Shown here: positions 7,238 through 15,017 of the stretch, piece after piece | How the letters are laid out: every line of letters begins with the position of its first letter | Position numbering within the stretch: position 1 is the first letter of the stretch | Source of the DNA: Nocardiopsis terrae | GTDB taxonomy: Bacteria > Actinomycetota > Actinomycetes > Streptosporangiales > Streptosporangiaceae | Length of the DNA: 64,000 nucleotides | NCBI RefSeq assembly: GCF_014651695.1 | Contig: NZ_BMXJ01000003.1 | Location: 89,046 to 153,045, forward strand | Direction: 5' to 3' | Program-made: the position numbers and the translations under genes | Notes under the pieces: generated by a model | What the model was told of the DNA's origin: nothing | What the model saw: only the letters and a program-made list of their open reading frames with translations | Databases searched by the model: none

Positions 7238-8131
7238 ATGACCACACCGCCCGAACACGACGCCGGACCGCTGCCCCAGGCGGACGCCGAGACCTACGCG
7301 GCCTGGTTCGCCTGCCTGGCCGAACCCACCCGTGTGCGGCTGCTGCACGTCATCGCCACCACCCCGGGCTCCGTCAGCGTGGGGGCGCTCGCCGAGACGG
7401 TGGGGATCAGGCAGCCCACGGTCTCCCACCACCTGCGAAAACTCGCCGAGGTCGGCTTCGTGACCCTCACGAGGGCCGGGACCTCGACCCGGGTGGCGGT
7501 CAACCCCGCCTGCTGCACCGGCCTGCCGCACGCCGCCGACGCCGTCATGGGCGTCCTCAACACCCGTCCCTGCTGCCCCACCGACCTGCCCGAGGACGTC
7601 ACCACCCGGCCCATGGCCGACGCCGACCTGGACGCGGTGCGCGAGATCCACGCCCAGGGCATCGCCGCCGGTGACGCCATCTTCGAGTCCCGGGTCCCCG
7701 ACGATGAGGCCCTCAGGCACAGGTGGCTCCCGGGGCACTGCTGGGTCGCCGAAGCCGGGGGAGAGGTGGTCGGCTGGTCCGCCGCGGCCCCCGTCTCCGA
7801 CAGTGAGGCGTACGCGGGGGTCGCAGAGACCTCCGTCTTCGTCGCCGAGCGCGCACGCGGACGCGGTGTGGGCAAGGCCCTGCTGTACCGGCAGGTCACC
7901 GAGGCCGACGCCGGCGGGCTGTGGACCCTGCAGGCCTCGGTCTTCCCGGAGAACCGCGCCGCGCTGGCCCTGCACCACCAGGCGGGTTACCGCACCGTGG
8001 GCGTGCGCGAGCGCATCGCCAGGCAGCACGGCCGCTGGCGCGACACCGTCCTGCTGGAACGACACCGGGACGCCGTGGCCGGACCGGTGGCGGCCCCGTG
8101 CGGTGACGGGGCCGACTGCCCGCCCGTGTGA
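7238..8131 (+). CDS. ArsR repressor fused to PAT-like GNAT acetyltransferase
   Basis: 297 aa in two domains. Residues about 18-115 are an ArsR winged helix (IRQPTVSHHLRKLAEVGFV) with two vicinal cysteine pairs, Cys92-Cys93 and Cys112-Cys113, likely an As(III) site. Residues about 122-275 are a GNAT fold with acetyl-CoA motif RARGRGVGKALL (205-216). Its C-terminus (GYRTVGVRERIARQHGRW) matches phosphinothricin N-acetyltransferase layout. Acetyltransferases of this type in ars operons (ArsN1) inactivate arsinothricin, an arsenic analogue of phosphinothricin. The fusion would sense an arsenical and modify it. A GATAAT box 6 nt upstream of the ATG suggests a leaderless start; GGAGG is too close to serve as a normal ribosome site. 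Confidence 0.88.
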   Translation: MTTPPEHDAGPLPQADAETYAAWFACLAEPTRVRLLHVIATTPGSVSVGALAETVGIRQPTVSHHLRKLAEVGFVTLTRAGTSTRVAVNPACCTGLPHAADAVMGVLNTRPCCPTDLPEDVTTRPMADADLDAVREIHAQGIAAGDAIFESRVPDDEALRHRWLPGHCWVAEAGGEVVGWSAAAPVSDSEAYAGVAETSVFVAERARGRGVGKALLYRQVTEADAGGLWTLQASVFPENRAALALHHQAGYRTVGVRERIARQHGRWRDTVLLERHRDAVAGPVAAPCGDGADCPPV

Positions 8132-8183
8132 TCCGGCCTGCATCACAGGTGTGAGCCCACCCGCGCCGCCGGGCCCGGCGGTT

Positions 8184-8203
8184 CCGCCCCGGGCCCGGGG
8201 CGG
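8184..8203 (+). terminator. Palindromic GC hairpin after arsR-GNAT
   Basis: CCGCCCC and GGGGCGG (8184-8190, 8197-8203) flank a GGGCCC core, 52 nt past the stop. Plausible terminator separating the ars region from the rhamnose operon. Confidence 0.45.
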
Positions 8204-8265
8204 TCGGTGGCGCAGGTGGGCGGCCGAGTCCGTGCCGTCTCCTCTTCCGGGGTCCTGTCGCCGCG

Positions 8266-8283
8266 CTTGTAAAACGATTCAAG
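8266..8283. promoter_or_regulatory. Upstream LacI-type operator of the rhaI operon
   Basis: CTTG-N10-CAAG with the central segment TAAAACGATT. It shares AAACGATTCAA with the operator at 8368-8379 and has the central CG typical of LacI-family sites. It lies about 90 bp upstream of the predicted rhaI start point, where it could allow looping. Confidence 0.55.
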
Positions 8284-8323
8284 CACATTATCCCTGGTAG
8301 ACGCAATGATCGCCCGATGTGCA

Positions 8324-8379
8324 TTGACTTCCTTGGTGGCCTGGGGGTAATTTCGTGGCGCTTGGAATGAAACGATTCA
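8324..8379 (+). promoter_or_regulatory. rhaI promoter with downstream LacI operator
   Basis: TTGACT (8324-8329), an 18-bp spacer and TAATTT (8348-8353) predict a start near 8360. The palindrome TGAAACGATTCA at 8368-8379 sits just downstream of it, a roadblock position. The same layout recurs at the ABC transporter promoter (18946-18998). Confidence 0.65.
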
Positions 8380-8420
8380 ATCGGCTGGATCAGAGTCGTC
8401 GAACCGAACGGAGACCCACC

Positions 8421-9602
8421 GTGGTTGCATCGCATGCAGGCCTCAGCGCCGACGCTCTGGACACCCTGCGGCGCCAGCACATCGAACTGCCCTCCTGGGC
8501 CTTCGGGAACTCCGGGACCCGGTTCAAGGTGTTCGGCCAGCCGGGGGTCCCGCGCGACCCCTGGGAGAAGATCGCCGACGCCGCCGAGGTCCACCGCCTC
8601 ACCGGCGTCGCCCCCACGGTCGCGCTGCACATCCCCTGGGACCGGGTGGACGACTACGGGGCCCTGGCCGCGCACGCCCGTGACCTCGGGATCGGCGTCG
8701 GGACCATCAACTCCAACGTCTTCCAGGACGACGACTACAAGCTCGGCAGCGTCACCAACCCCGAACCCCGGGTGCGCCGCAAGGCCATCGACCACCTGCT
8801 GGCCTGCGTCGACGTCATGGACGCCACCGGCTCGCGCGACCTCAAGCTCTGGTTCTCCGACGGCACCAACTACCCCGGGCAGGACGACCTGCGGGCCCGG
8901 CAGGACCGGCTGGCCGAGGCGCTCCGCGAGGTCTACGCCCGCCTGGGCGAGCACCAGCGGATCCTGCTGGAGTACAAGCTCTTCGAGCCCGCCTTCTACG
9001 CCACCGACGTCCCCGACTGGGGCACCGCCTACGCCCACTGCCTCGAACTCGGTGAACGGGCTGTCGTCTGCGTGGACACCGGGCACCACGCCGCGCACAC
9101 CAACATCGAGTTCATCGTCGCGTTCCTGCTGCGCGCCGGGAAGCTCGGGGCCTTCGACTTCAACTCCCGCTTCTACGCCGACGACGACCTCATGGTCGGC
9201 GCGGCCGACCCCTTCCAGCTCTTCCGCATCATGTACGAGGTGGCACGCGGCGGGGGCCTGGCCACCGACACCGGGGTCGCGTTCATGCTCGACCAGTGCC
9301 ACAACATCGAGCCGAAGATCGCCGGTCAGATCCGCTCGGTCATGAACGTCCAGGAAGCCACCGCCAAGGCCCTGCTCGTGGATGCCGAAGCCCTCGACGC
9401 GGCCCAGCGGGCGGGCGACGTGCTCGGCGCCAACGCCGTCCTGATGGACGCCTACAACACCGACGTGCGCCCCATGCTGGCCGGACTCCGCGAGGAGCAG
9501 GGGCTCGACCCCGACCCCATGGCGGCGCACGCCCGTTCCGGCTACCTGGAGCGCGTCGTCGCCGAACGCAAGGGCGGCACCCAGGCCGGGTGGGGCGCGT
9601 GA
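8421..9602 (+). CDS. rhaI: L-rhamnose isomerase, Pseudomonas/Rhizobium type
   Basis: 393 aa, TIM-barrel sugar isomerase converting L-rhamnose to L-rhamnulose. It is the RhaI type rather than E. coli RhaA. Metal-site segments visible are LLEYKLFEP (Glu), VVCVDTGHHA (Asp, His) and FDFNSRFYADDDL (Asp). The GTG at 8421 follows GGAG; the longer in-frame ATG at 8355 would start upstream of or inside the operator, before the mRNA start. First gene of rhaI-rhaD-rhaB, whose products feed one another in order. Likely controlled by the LacI regulator at 17670-18725 through operators at 8266 and 8368. Confidence 0.93.
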   Translation: MVASHAGLSADALDTLRRQHIELPSWAFGNSGTRFKVFGQPGVPRDPWEKIADAAEVHRLTGVAPTVALHIPWDRVDDYGALAAHARDLGIGVGTINSNVFQDDDYKLGSVTNPEPRVRRKAIDHLLACVDVMDATGSRDLKLWFSDGTNYPGQDDLRARQDRLAEALREVYARLGEHQRILLEYKLFEPAFYATDVPDWGTAYAHCLELGERAVVCVDTGHHAAHTNIEFIVAFLLRAGKLGAFDFNSRFYADDDLMVGAADPFQLFRIMYEVARGGGLATDTGVAFMLDQCHNIEPKIAGQIRSVMNVQEATAKALLVDAEALDAAQRAGDVLGANAVLMDAYNTDVRPMLAGLREEQGLDPDPMAAHARSGYLERVVAERKGGTQAGWGA

Positions 9603-9658
9603 CACCCGAGCCCGAACCGGCCGCACGACCCCGCACCCGCACCCCACAGGGAGATCAC

Positions 9659-11710
9659 GTGTCCGACCCCGTCGCCACCCAGCTCGTCGCACGCAGCAAC
9701 ACCCTCGGTTCCGACCCGCGCAACACCAACTTCGCGGGGGGCAACACCTCCGCCGCCGGAACCGCCACCGACCCGGTCACCGGGAAGCCCGTCGACCTGC
9801 TGTGGGTCAAGGGCTCCGGCGGCGACCTGGGCACCCTCACCGAGGACGGCCTCGCCGTCCTGCGCCTGGACCGGCTGCGCGCCCTCGTCGACGTCTACCC
9901 GGGCGAGGAGCGCGAGGACGAGATGGTCGCCGCCTTCGACCACTGCCTCTTCGGCAAGGGCGGCGCCGCACCCTCCATCGACACCGCCATGCACGGGCTG
10001 GTGCGCGCCGCGCACGTGGACCACCTGCACCCCGACTCCGGTATCGCCCTCGCCACGGCCGCCGACGGCGAACGCCTCACCCACGAGTGCTTCGGCGACC
10101 GCGTGGTGTGGGTGCCCTGGCGCCGCCCCGGCTTCCAGCTCGGCCTGGACATCGCCGCGATCGCCGAGGAGAACCCGGACGCCATCGGCGCGGTGCTGGG
10201 CGGCCACGGCATCACCGCCTGGGCCGAAACCAGCGAGCAGTGCCAGGCCAACTCGCTGGAGATCATCCGCACCGCCGAACACTTCATTGAACAGCGCAGT
10301 CTGGAGGAGAAGGGCCGTCCCGAGCCCTTCGGCCCCGCCCTGGAGGGCTACGGGGCCCTGCCCGAGGCCGAGCGCCGCGAACGCGCGGCCGCCCTGGCCC
10401 CCGTCATCCGCGGACTGGCCTCCACCGACCACCCGCAGATCGGTCACTTCACCGACAGCGACGCGGTCCTGGACTTCCTCGCCGCCGCCGAGCACCCCCG
10501 CCTGGCCGCGCTGGGCACCTCCTGCCCCGACCACTTCCTGCGCACCAAGGTCCGTCCCATGGTGCTCGACCTGCCCGCCGACGCCCCGCTGGAGCGGGTG
10601 GTGGAACGGCTGCGCGAACTGCACCAGGAGTACCGGACCGACTACCGCGCCTACTACGAGCGCCACGCGGGCCCCGACAGCCCCGCCATGCGCGGCGCCG
10701 ACCCGGCGATCGTCCTGGTCCCCGGCGTGGGCATGTTCTCCTTCGGCAAGGACGCCAAGACCGCGCGCGTGGCCGGCGAGTTCTACGTCAACGCCATCAA
10801 CGTGATGCGCGGCGCCGAGAGCGTCTCCACCTACCGGCCCATCGAGGAGTCGGAGAAGTTCCGCATCGAGTACTGGTCCCTGGAGGAGGCCAAGCTCAAG
10901 CGGATGCCCAAGCCCAAGCCCCTGGCCGGCCGGATCGCCTTCGTCACGGGCGCCGCGAGCGGCATCGGCAAGGCCATCGCCACCCGCCTGGCCGCCGAGG
11001 GCGCCTGCGTGGTCGTGTCCGACCTCGACGCGGACAAGGCCGCCGAGGCCGCGGCCGAACTCGGCAACGCCGACGTCGCCGTGGGCGTGGCCTGCGACGT
11101 CAGCGACGGCCAGGCGGTCGCCCGGGCCCTGGGCGAGGCCGCCCTGGCCTTCGGCGGCGTGGACCTGGTGGTCAACAACGCCGGGCTGTCCATCTCCAAG
11201 CCCCTGCTGGAGACCACCGAACGCGACTGGGACCTGCAGCACGACGTCATGGCCAAGGGGTCGTTCCTGGTCTCCCGGGAGAGCGCCCGGATGATGACCC
11301 GCCAGGACATGGGCGGCGACATCGTCTACATCGCCTCGAAGAACGCCGTGTTCGCCGGCCCCAAGAACATCGCCTACTCCGCGGTCAAGGCCGACCAGGC
11401 CCACCAGGTGCGCCTGCTCGCCGCCGAACTCGGCGAGCACGGCATCCGCGTCAACGGCGTCAACCCCGACGGCGTCGTCCGGGGCTCGGGCATCTTCGCC
11501 GGCGGCTGGGGCGCCCAGCGCGCCGAGGTCTACGGGGTCAAGGAGGAGGAGCTGGGCGCGTTCTACGCCAAGCGCACCCTCCTGGGGCGCGAGGTGCTGC
11601 CCGAACACGTGGCCAACGCCGTGTTCGCGCTGACCGCGGGGGAGCTGTCGCACACCACCGGACTGCACGTGCCCGTGGACAGCGGCGTGGCCGCCGCGTT
11701 CCTGCGGTGA
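9659..11710 (+). CDS. rhaD: Bifunctional rhamnulose-1-P aldolase / lactaldehyde dehydrogenase
   Basis: 683 aa, GTG at 9659 with AGGGAG at 9648-9653. The N-terminal part (to about residue 420) is a class II aldolase domain with the zinc-ligand segment VDHLHPDSG and SFGKDAKTARVAGEFY. The C-terminal part (about 425-683) is a short-chain dehydrogenase with GAASGIGKAIA, VVNNAG and the YSAVK catalytic pair (Tyr, Lys). This fusion is known as RhaD in rhizobia and RhaEW/YuxG in Bacillus. It splits L-rhamnulose-1-phosphate into DHAP and L-lactaldehyde and then oxidises the aldehyde. It overlaps rhaB by 4 nt. Full length and intact. Confidence 0.93.
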   Translation: MSDPVATQLVARSNTLGSDPRNTNFAGGNTSAAGTATDPVTGKPVDLLWVKGSGGDLGTLTEDGLAVLRLDRLRALVDVYPGEEREDEMVAAFDHCLFGKGGAAPSIDTAMHGLVRAAHVDHLHPDSGIALATAADGERLTHECFGDRVVWVPWRRPGFQLGLDIAAIAEENPDAIGAVLGGHGITAWAETSEQCQANSLEIIRTAEHFIEQRSLEEKGRPEPFGPALEGYGALPEAERRERAAALAPVIRGLASTDHPQIGHFTDSDAVLDFLAAAEHPRLAALGTSCPDHFLRTKVRPMVLDLPADAPLERVVERLRELHQEYRTDYRAYYERHAGPDSPAMRGADPAIVLVPGVGMFSFGKDAKTARVAGEFYVNAINVMRGAESVSTYRPIEESEKFRIEYWSLEEAKLKRMPKPKPLAGRIAFVTGAASGIGKAIATRLAAEGACVVVSDLDADKAAEAAAELGNADVAVGVACDVSDGQAVARALGEAALAFGGVDLVVNNAGLSISKPLLETTERDWDLQHDVMAKGSFLVSRESARMMTRQDMGGDIVYIASKNAVFAGPKNIAYSAVKADQAHQVRLLAAELGEHGIRVNGVNPDGVVRGSGIFAGGWGAQRAEVYGVKEEELGAFYAKRTLLGREVLPEHVANAVFALTAGELSHTTGLHVPVDSGVAAAFLR

Positions 11711-13221
11711 GCGCCGTGCCCGAGAAGAGGGATGCGGCGGTGCACGCCGCGATCGACCTGGGGGCCTCCAGCGGCCGGGTGATCACCGGTCACCTCCTCG
11801 ACGGCGTCCTGCGCACGGAGGAGGTCGCCCGGTTCGCCAACACCCCGGTGGCCGTTCCGCGCCGTGGCGGCGACACCCTGTACTGGGACGTCCTGTCCCT
11901 GTACCGGGGAGCCCTGGAGGGGCTGCGCGCGGCGGCCGCGCCCCACGGGGGCCTGGCCTCGGTGGGCATCGACTCCTGGGCCGTGGACTACGGACTGCTC
12001 GACGCCGACGGGGCGCTGCTCGGCAACCCGGTGCACTACCGGGACGCCCGCACCACGGGCGTCCCGGAGAAGGTGTTCGAGCACCTGCCCGCCGACCGCA
12101 TGTACGCGGTCAACGGGCTCCAGGTCCAACAGTTCAACACGGTGTTCCAACTGGCCGCCGCGGCCGACGACCCCCGACTGGCACCGCTCGCCCGCGGCGC
12201 GCTGCTCGTCCCGGACCTGCTGGGGTACTGGCTGACCGGGGAGCGGGTGTGGGAGCTCACCAACGCCTCCACCACCGGGCTGGTGGACGCGCGCACCCGT
12301 GACTGGGCCCAGGAGTGCCTGGAGGTGCTGGAAGGGCCCTTCGGGGTGCCGGTACGCGGTCTGCTGTCCCGCCTGGTCGAGCCGGGCGCGGTCGTGGGAC
12401 GGCTGGAGGCACGCGAGTCGGTGGGGGCCGCCGCGGGGGCGCCGCTGGTCGCGGTCGGCTCGCACGACACCGCCTCGGCGGTGGTCGCCGTTCCGGCCGC
12501 CACACCGAACTTCGCCTACGTCTCGAGCGGAACGTGGTCGCTGGTGGGGGTGGAGCTGGACGCCCCGGTGCGCACCGAGGAGAGTCGGGCCGCCAACTTC
12601 ACCAACGAACTCGGTGTGGACGGCACCGTCCGCTACCTGCGCAACGTCATGGGGCTGTGGGTGCTGCAGGAGTCCCTGCGCACCTGGCGCGAACAGGGCC
12701 GTGACGTGGACCTGGCCGACCTGCTGGAGCGGGCCGCCCGCGTGCCCGCGCTCGCCTGCGTGGTCGACGTGGACGACCCCCGGTTCCTGCCGCCGGGTGA
12801 CATGCCCGCCCGGATCGCCGCCTACGCCGCCGAGACCGGGCAGCGCCCGCCCGAGGGGGAGGCCGAGCTGGCCCGGTGCGTCATCGACTCCCTGGCCCTG
12901 GCCTACCGCAGGGCGGTGCATCAGGCCGCCGAGCTGTCCGGTAAGGACGTCGAGGCGGTGCACGTGGTCGGCGGAGGTTCGCGCAACACGCTGCTGTGCC
13001 GGCTCACCGCCGAAGCCACCGGGCTGCCGGTGGTGGCGGGCCCGGCCGAGGGCACCGCCGTGGGCAACCTGCTGGTGCAGGCCCGCGCGGTCGGCGCGGT
13101 GGAGGGGGAGTTGTCGGACCTGCGACGGATCGTGGCCGACTCCTTCGAGACCCGTACCTACCGTCCGGAGGCGGCAAGCGCCCCCTGGGAGAGGGCTCAG
13201 CGCTTCCTCTGGCCGGAGTGA
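11707..13221 (+). CDS. rhaB: L-rhamnulokinase
   Basis: 504 aa FGGY-family sugar kinase phosphorylating L-rhamnulose at O1. The N-terminal phosphate-1 motif is AAIDLGASSGRVITG. The substrate segment reads GIDSWAVDYGLL, and the ATP site includes VGSHDTASAVVAVPA, SSGTWSLVG and VVGGGSRNTLLC. The start is the GTG overlapping the rhaD stop (GTGA). It supplies the substrate of the rhaD-encoded enzyme. The operon ends at the hairpin 13232-13280. Confidence 0.95.
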   Translation: MSAVPEKRDAAVHAAIDLGASSGRVITGHLLDGVLRTEEVARFANTPVAVPRRGGDTLYWDVLSLYRGALEGLRAAAAPHGGLASVGIDSWAVDYGLLDADGALLGNPVHYRDARTTGVPEKVFEHLPADRMYAVNGLQVQQFNTVFQLAAAADDPRLAPLARGALLVPDLLGYWLTGERVWELTNASTTGLVDARTRDWAQECLEVLEGPFGVPVRGLLSRLVEPGAVVGRLEARESVGAAAGAPLVAVGSHDTASAVVAVPAATPNFAYVSSGTWSLVGVELDAPVRTEESRAANFTNELGVDGTVRYLRNVMGLWVLQESLRTWREQGRDVDLADLLERAARVPALACVVDVDDPRFLPPGDMPARIAAYAAETGQRPPEGEAELARCVIDSLALAYRRAVHQAAELSGKDVEAVHVVGGGSRNTLLCRLTAEATGLPVVAGPAEGTAVGNLLVQARAVGAVEGELSDLRRIVADSFETRTYRPEAASAPWERAQRFLWPE

Positions 13222-13231
13222 GCACACCCCC

Positions 13232-13280
13232 GGCCGAAGGCTCGCCCGGTCGCCCCGTGCGGCCGGGTGAACCTTCGGCC
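13232..13280. terminator. Bidirectional terminator between rhaB and antiporter
   Basis: GGCCGAAGG (13232-13240) pairs with CCTTCGGCC (13272-13280), with further GC-rich pairing inside the loop. It sits between two convergent genes and probably ends both. Confidence 0.55.
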
Positions 13281-13285
13281 ACCGG

Positions 13286-14506
13286 TCAGGAGCCGGCCGC
13301 GGGGGTGCCCGCGTAGCGCGCGTACAGCGAACGGAAGGGCGACGAGGTGACGCCGTGCGCGACCACGCTGGCGGTCACGGCCAGGCTGACGGCGGCGAAC
13401 AGCCGCGGATCGTGCACGCCCTGATGGGCCGCGTGCGCCGCGTAGAAGAGCGCGCTGACACCCATCGGGCCGAACCACCCCAGGAAGGCGGATCCGCGCG
13501 GACGCAGCCCCAGGGGCCGCCAGGCGAGCATGATCAGCGGAAGACGGCGCAGCAGGAGGACGGCGAGCACGAAGGCGAGCGCGGCCGGCCCGAACCCGAT
13601 CCACTCCCGCCAGGGCAGCACCGCGCCCAGCAGCACGAACACGGGCAGGGCCAGGTAGCGGTTGACCGCCTCGTCGATGTTCTGCTGGGGGCCGCGCTCC
13701 CCCCTGCGCACCGACCAGTTGTAGGCCAGGCCCGCGCTGAAGACGGCGAGCACCCCGCCCACACCGATCAGCCGTGCCGCTCCGAGGACGGCGACGGCGA
13801 GCAGGAGCGTGAAGAGAAGGGAGGGCCCCTCTTCCAGTTCCCGTTCACGGGTGGCCGCCTCCATGGCCCTGCCCGCCACGGCTCCCGTGAGCACGCCCAG
13901 GGCCACGCCGCCCAGCACCTCCCACACCAGGCGGACGACCGTGCCGCCGGGCCCGGTGAGGGGCAGGGCGACGGCCACCGCGACCCCGACCAGGGGCAGG
14001 GCGAGCCCGTCGTTGGCACCGCTCTCTCCGGTGAGGAGTCTGCGTATGCGCCCGGGCAGGTCGCGTTCGGCGGGGCCGCCGGTGACCACCGAGGCGGCGA
14101 GCACCGGGTCGGTGGGGCACAGGCAGGTGCCCACCACGGCGGCCAGCGCCAGGGGCAGGCCGAGCAGCAGGGCCGAGGCGCCGGTCACCGCGGCCGCGAG
14201 CGGCATGATCACGCACAACAGCAGCAGGAACTGGGGGATCAGCGGGCGCAGCGAGGAGACGGGGAAGCGCAGCGCCGCGGTCATGACCGAGGCGGCCAGC
14301 AGGAGGCGGGTGCCCTCCAGCAGGAGGGGCTCGCGTGTGGCGGCGGACAGGGAGACCAGGTCGAGGAAGACGGGCCCCAGAGCCACGCCGAGCAGGAGGG
14401 CCAGGAGGGGTTCGCTCAGCGGCAGGGTGCGGGTCCGGTTGCTGAACAGCGCCAGGAGCACACTGAGCGTGCCGATGGCCGCGTAGGCCAGGTGGAGGGA
14501 GTTCAT
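13286..14506 (-). CDS. Cation/proton antiporter, CPA1 (NhaP-like)
   Basis: 406 aa with about 12-13 hydrophobic segments. Family signatures are GTCLCPTDPVLAASVV (the PTDP motif) and the ESGANDGLALPL segment, whose Asn-Asp pair is the expected transport site of NhaP-type antiporters. It exchanges Na+ or K+ for H+ at the cytoplasmic membrane. The ATG at 14506 has GGAGGC upstream; the in-frame extension beyond it has no membrane character. It stands alone between the two rhamnose operons with no visible link to them. Confidence 0.9.
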   Translation of the reverse strand: MNSLHLAYAAIGTLSVLLALFSNRTRTLPLSEPLLALLLGVALGPVFLDLVSLSAATREPLLLEGTRLLLAASVMTAALRFPVSSLRPLIPQFLLLLCVIMPLAAAVTGASALLLGLPLALAAVVGTCLCPTDPVLAASVVTGGPAERDLPGRIRRLLTGESGANDGLALPLVGVAVAVALPLTGPGGTVVRLVWEVLGGVALGVLTGAVAGRAMEAATRERELEEGPSLLFTLLLAVAVLGAARLIGVGGVLAVFSAGLAYNWSVRRGERGPQQNIDEAVNRYLALPVFVLLGAVLPWREWIGFGPAALAFVLAVLLLRRLPLIMLAWRPLGLRPRGSAFLGWFGPMGVSALFYAAHAAHQGVHDPRLFAAVSLAVTASVVAHGVTSSPFRSLYARYAGTPAAGS

Positions 14507-15017
14507 GCCGGGCCGCCTCCGCTGCCTCGGGTCCGTTGCGTCCGTCGGAGCAGGGTAGTAGCCGACGGCCGCGGAGTCCCGTAGGCCCGTCCGGCGGGCC
14601 CGAAACAGCGGTGAGCACGCACGCCCCGAGCGGGCCCGTTCGGGGGCCACCGAGGCAGAGAACGCCGCAGTGGCGAAGGAACCCACCTGGTCTCGGGTGA
14701 GGGAGTCCGGGCGTGCACGACCAGGAGGGATCAGCGTGTTCCCGGTACCGTTCCGCGAGTTCGTACTGGTGGTGGGTGGTGGACGGTCAAACGTAAGAAA
14801 TGTGTCCGAATGTGGTCATTGTTGACACGAAACTCCTGTATGCAGGTTTTTTCCCATTTCGGAAACGATGTGCGCATGGCGCGGTGAGATGGATCACTGG
14901 CCGTTTGTTTTCCTGCGCCTGCTAACTTCGTCTCTCGTCCCAGGGCAACCACCGGTCGTGTTCCGACGGCACGGCCTCCACCAGGTGATCCCTCACCCTG
15001 AGTCAGAGAGCCCTGCC
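14507..15017. other. Divergent intergenic region, no gene seen
   Basis: This 511-nt stretch separates the antiporter and LamG genes. A less GC-rich block lies at about 14780-14960. A perfect TTGACA occurs at 14822-14827 but no convincing -10 follows at normal spacing. A short hairpin (CCTG-TATG-CAGG) at 14836-14847 is followed by six T. No ORF here has coding character. Confidence 0.5.

Noticed and set aside
14822..14853. Perfect TTGACA followed by a small hairpin and six T upstream of the LamG gene
   Set aside because: No -10 box at 16-19 bp and the hairpin stem is only 4 bp; too weak for a promoter or terminator call.
14868..15017. 50-residue N-terminal extension of the LamG protein
   Set aside because: The extension lacks signal-peptide or coding character, while the ATG at 15018 begins a standard signal peptide.
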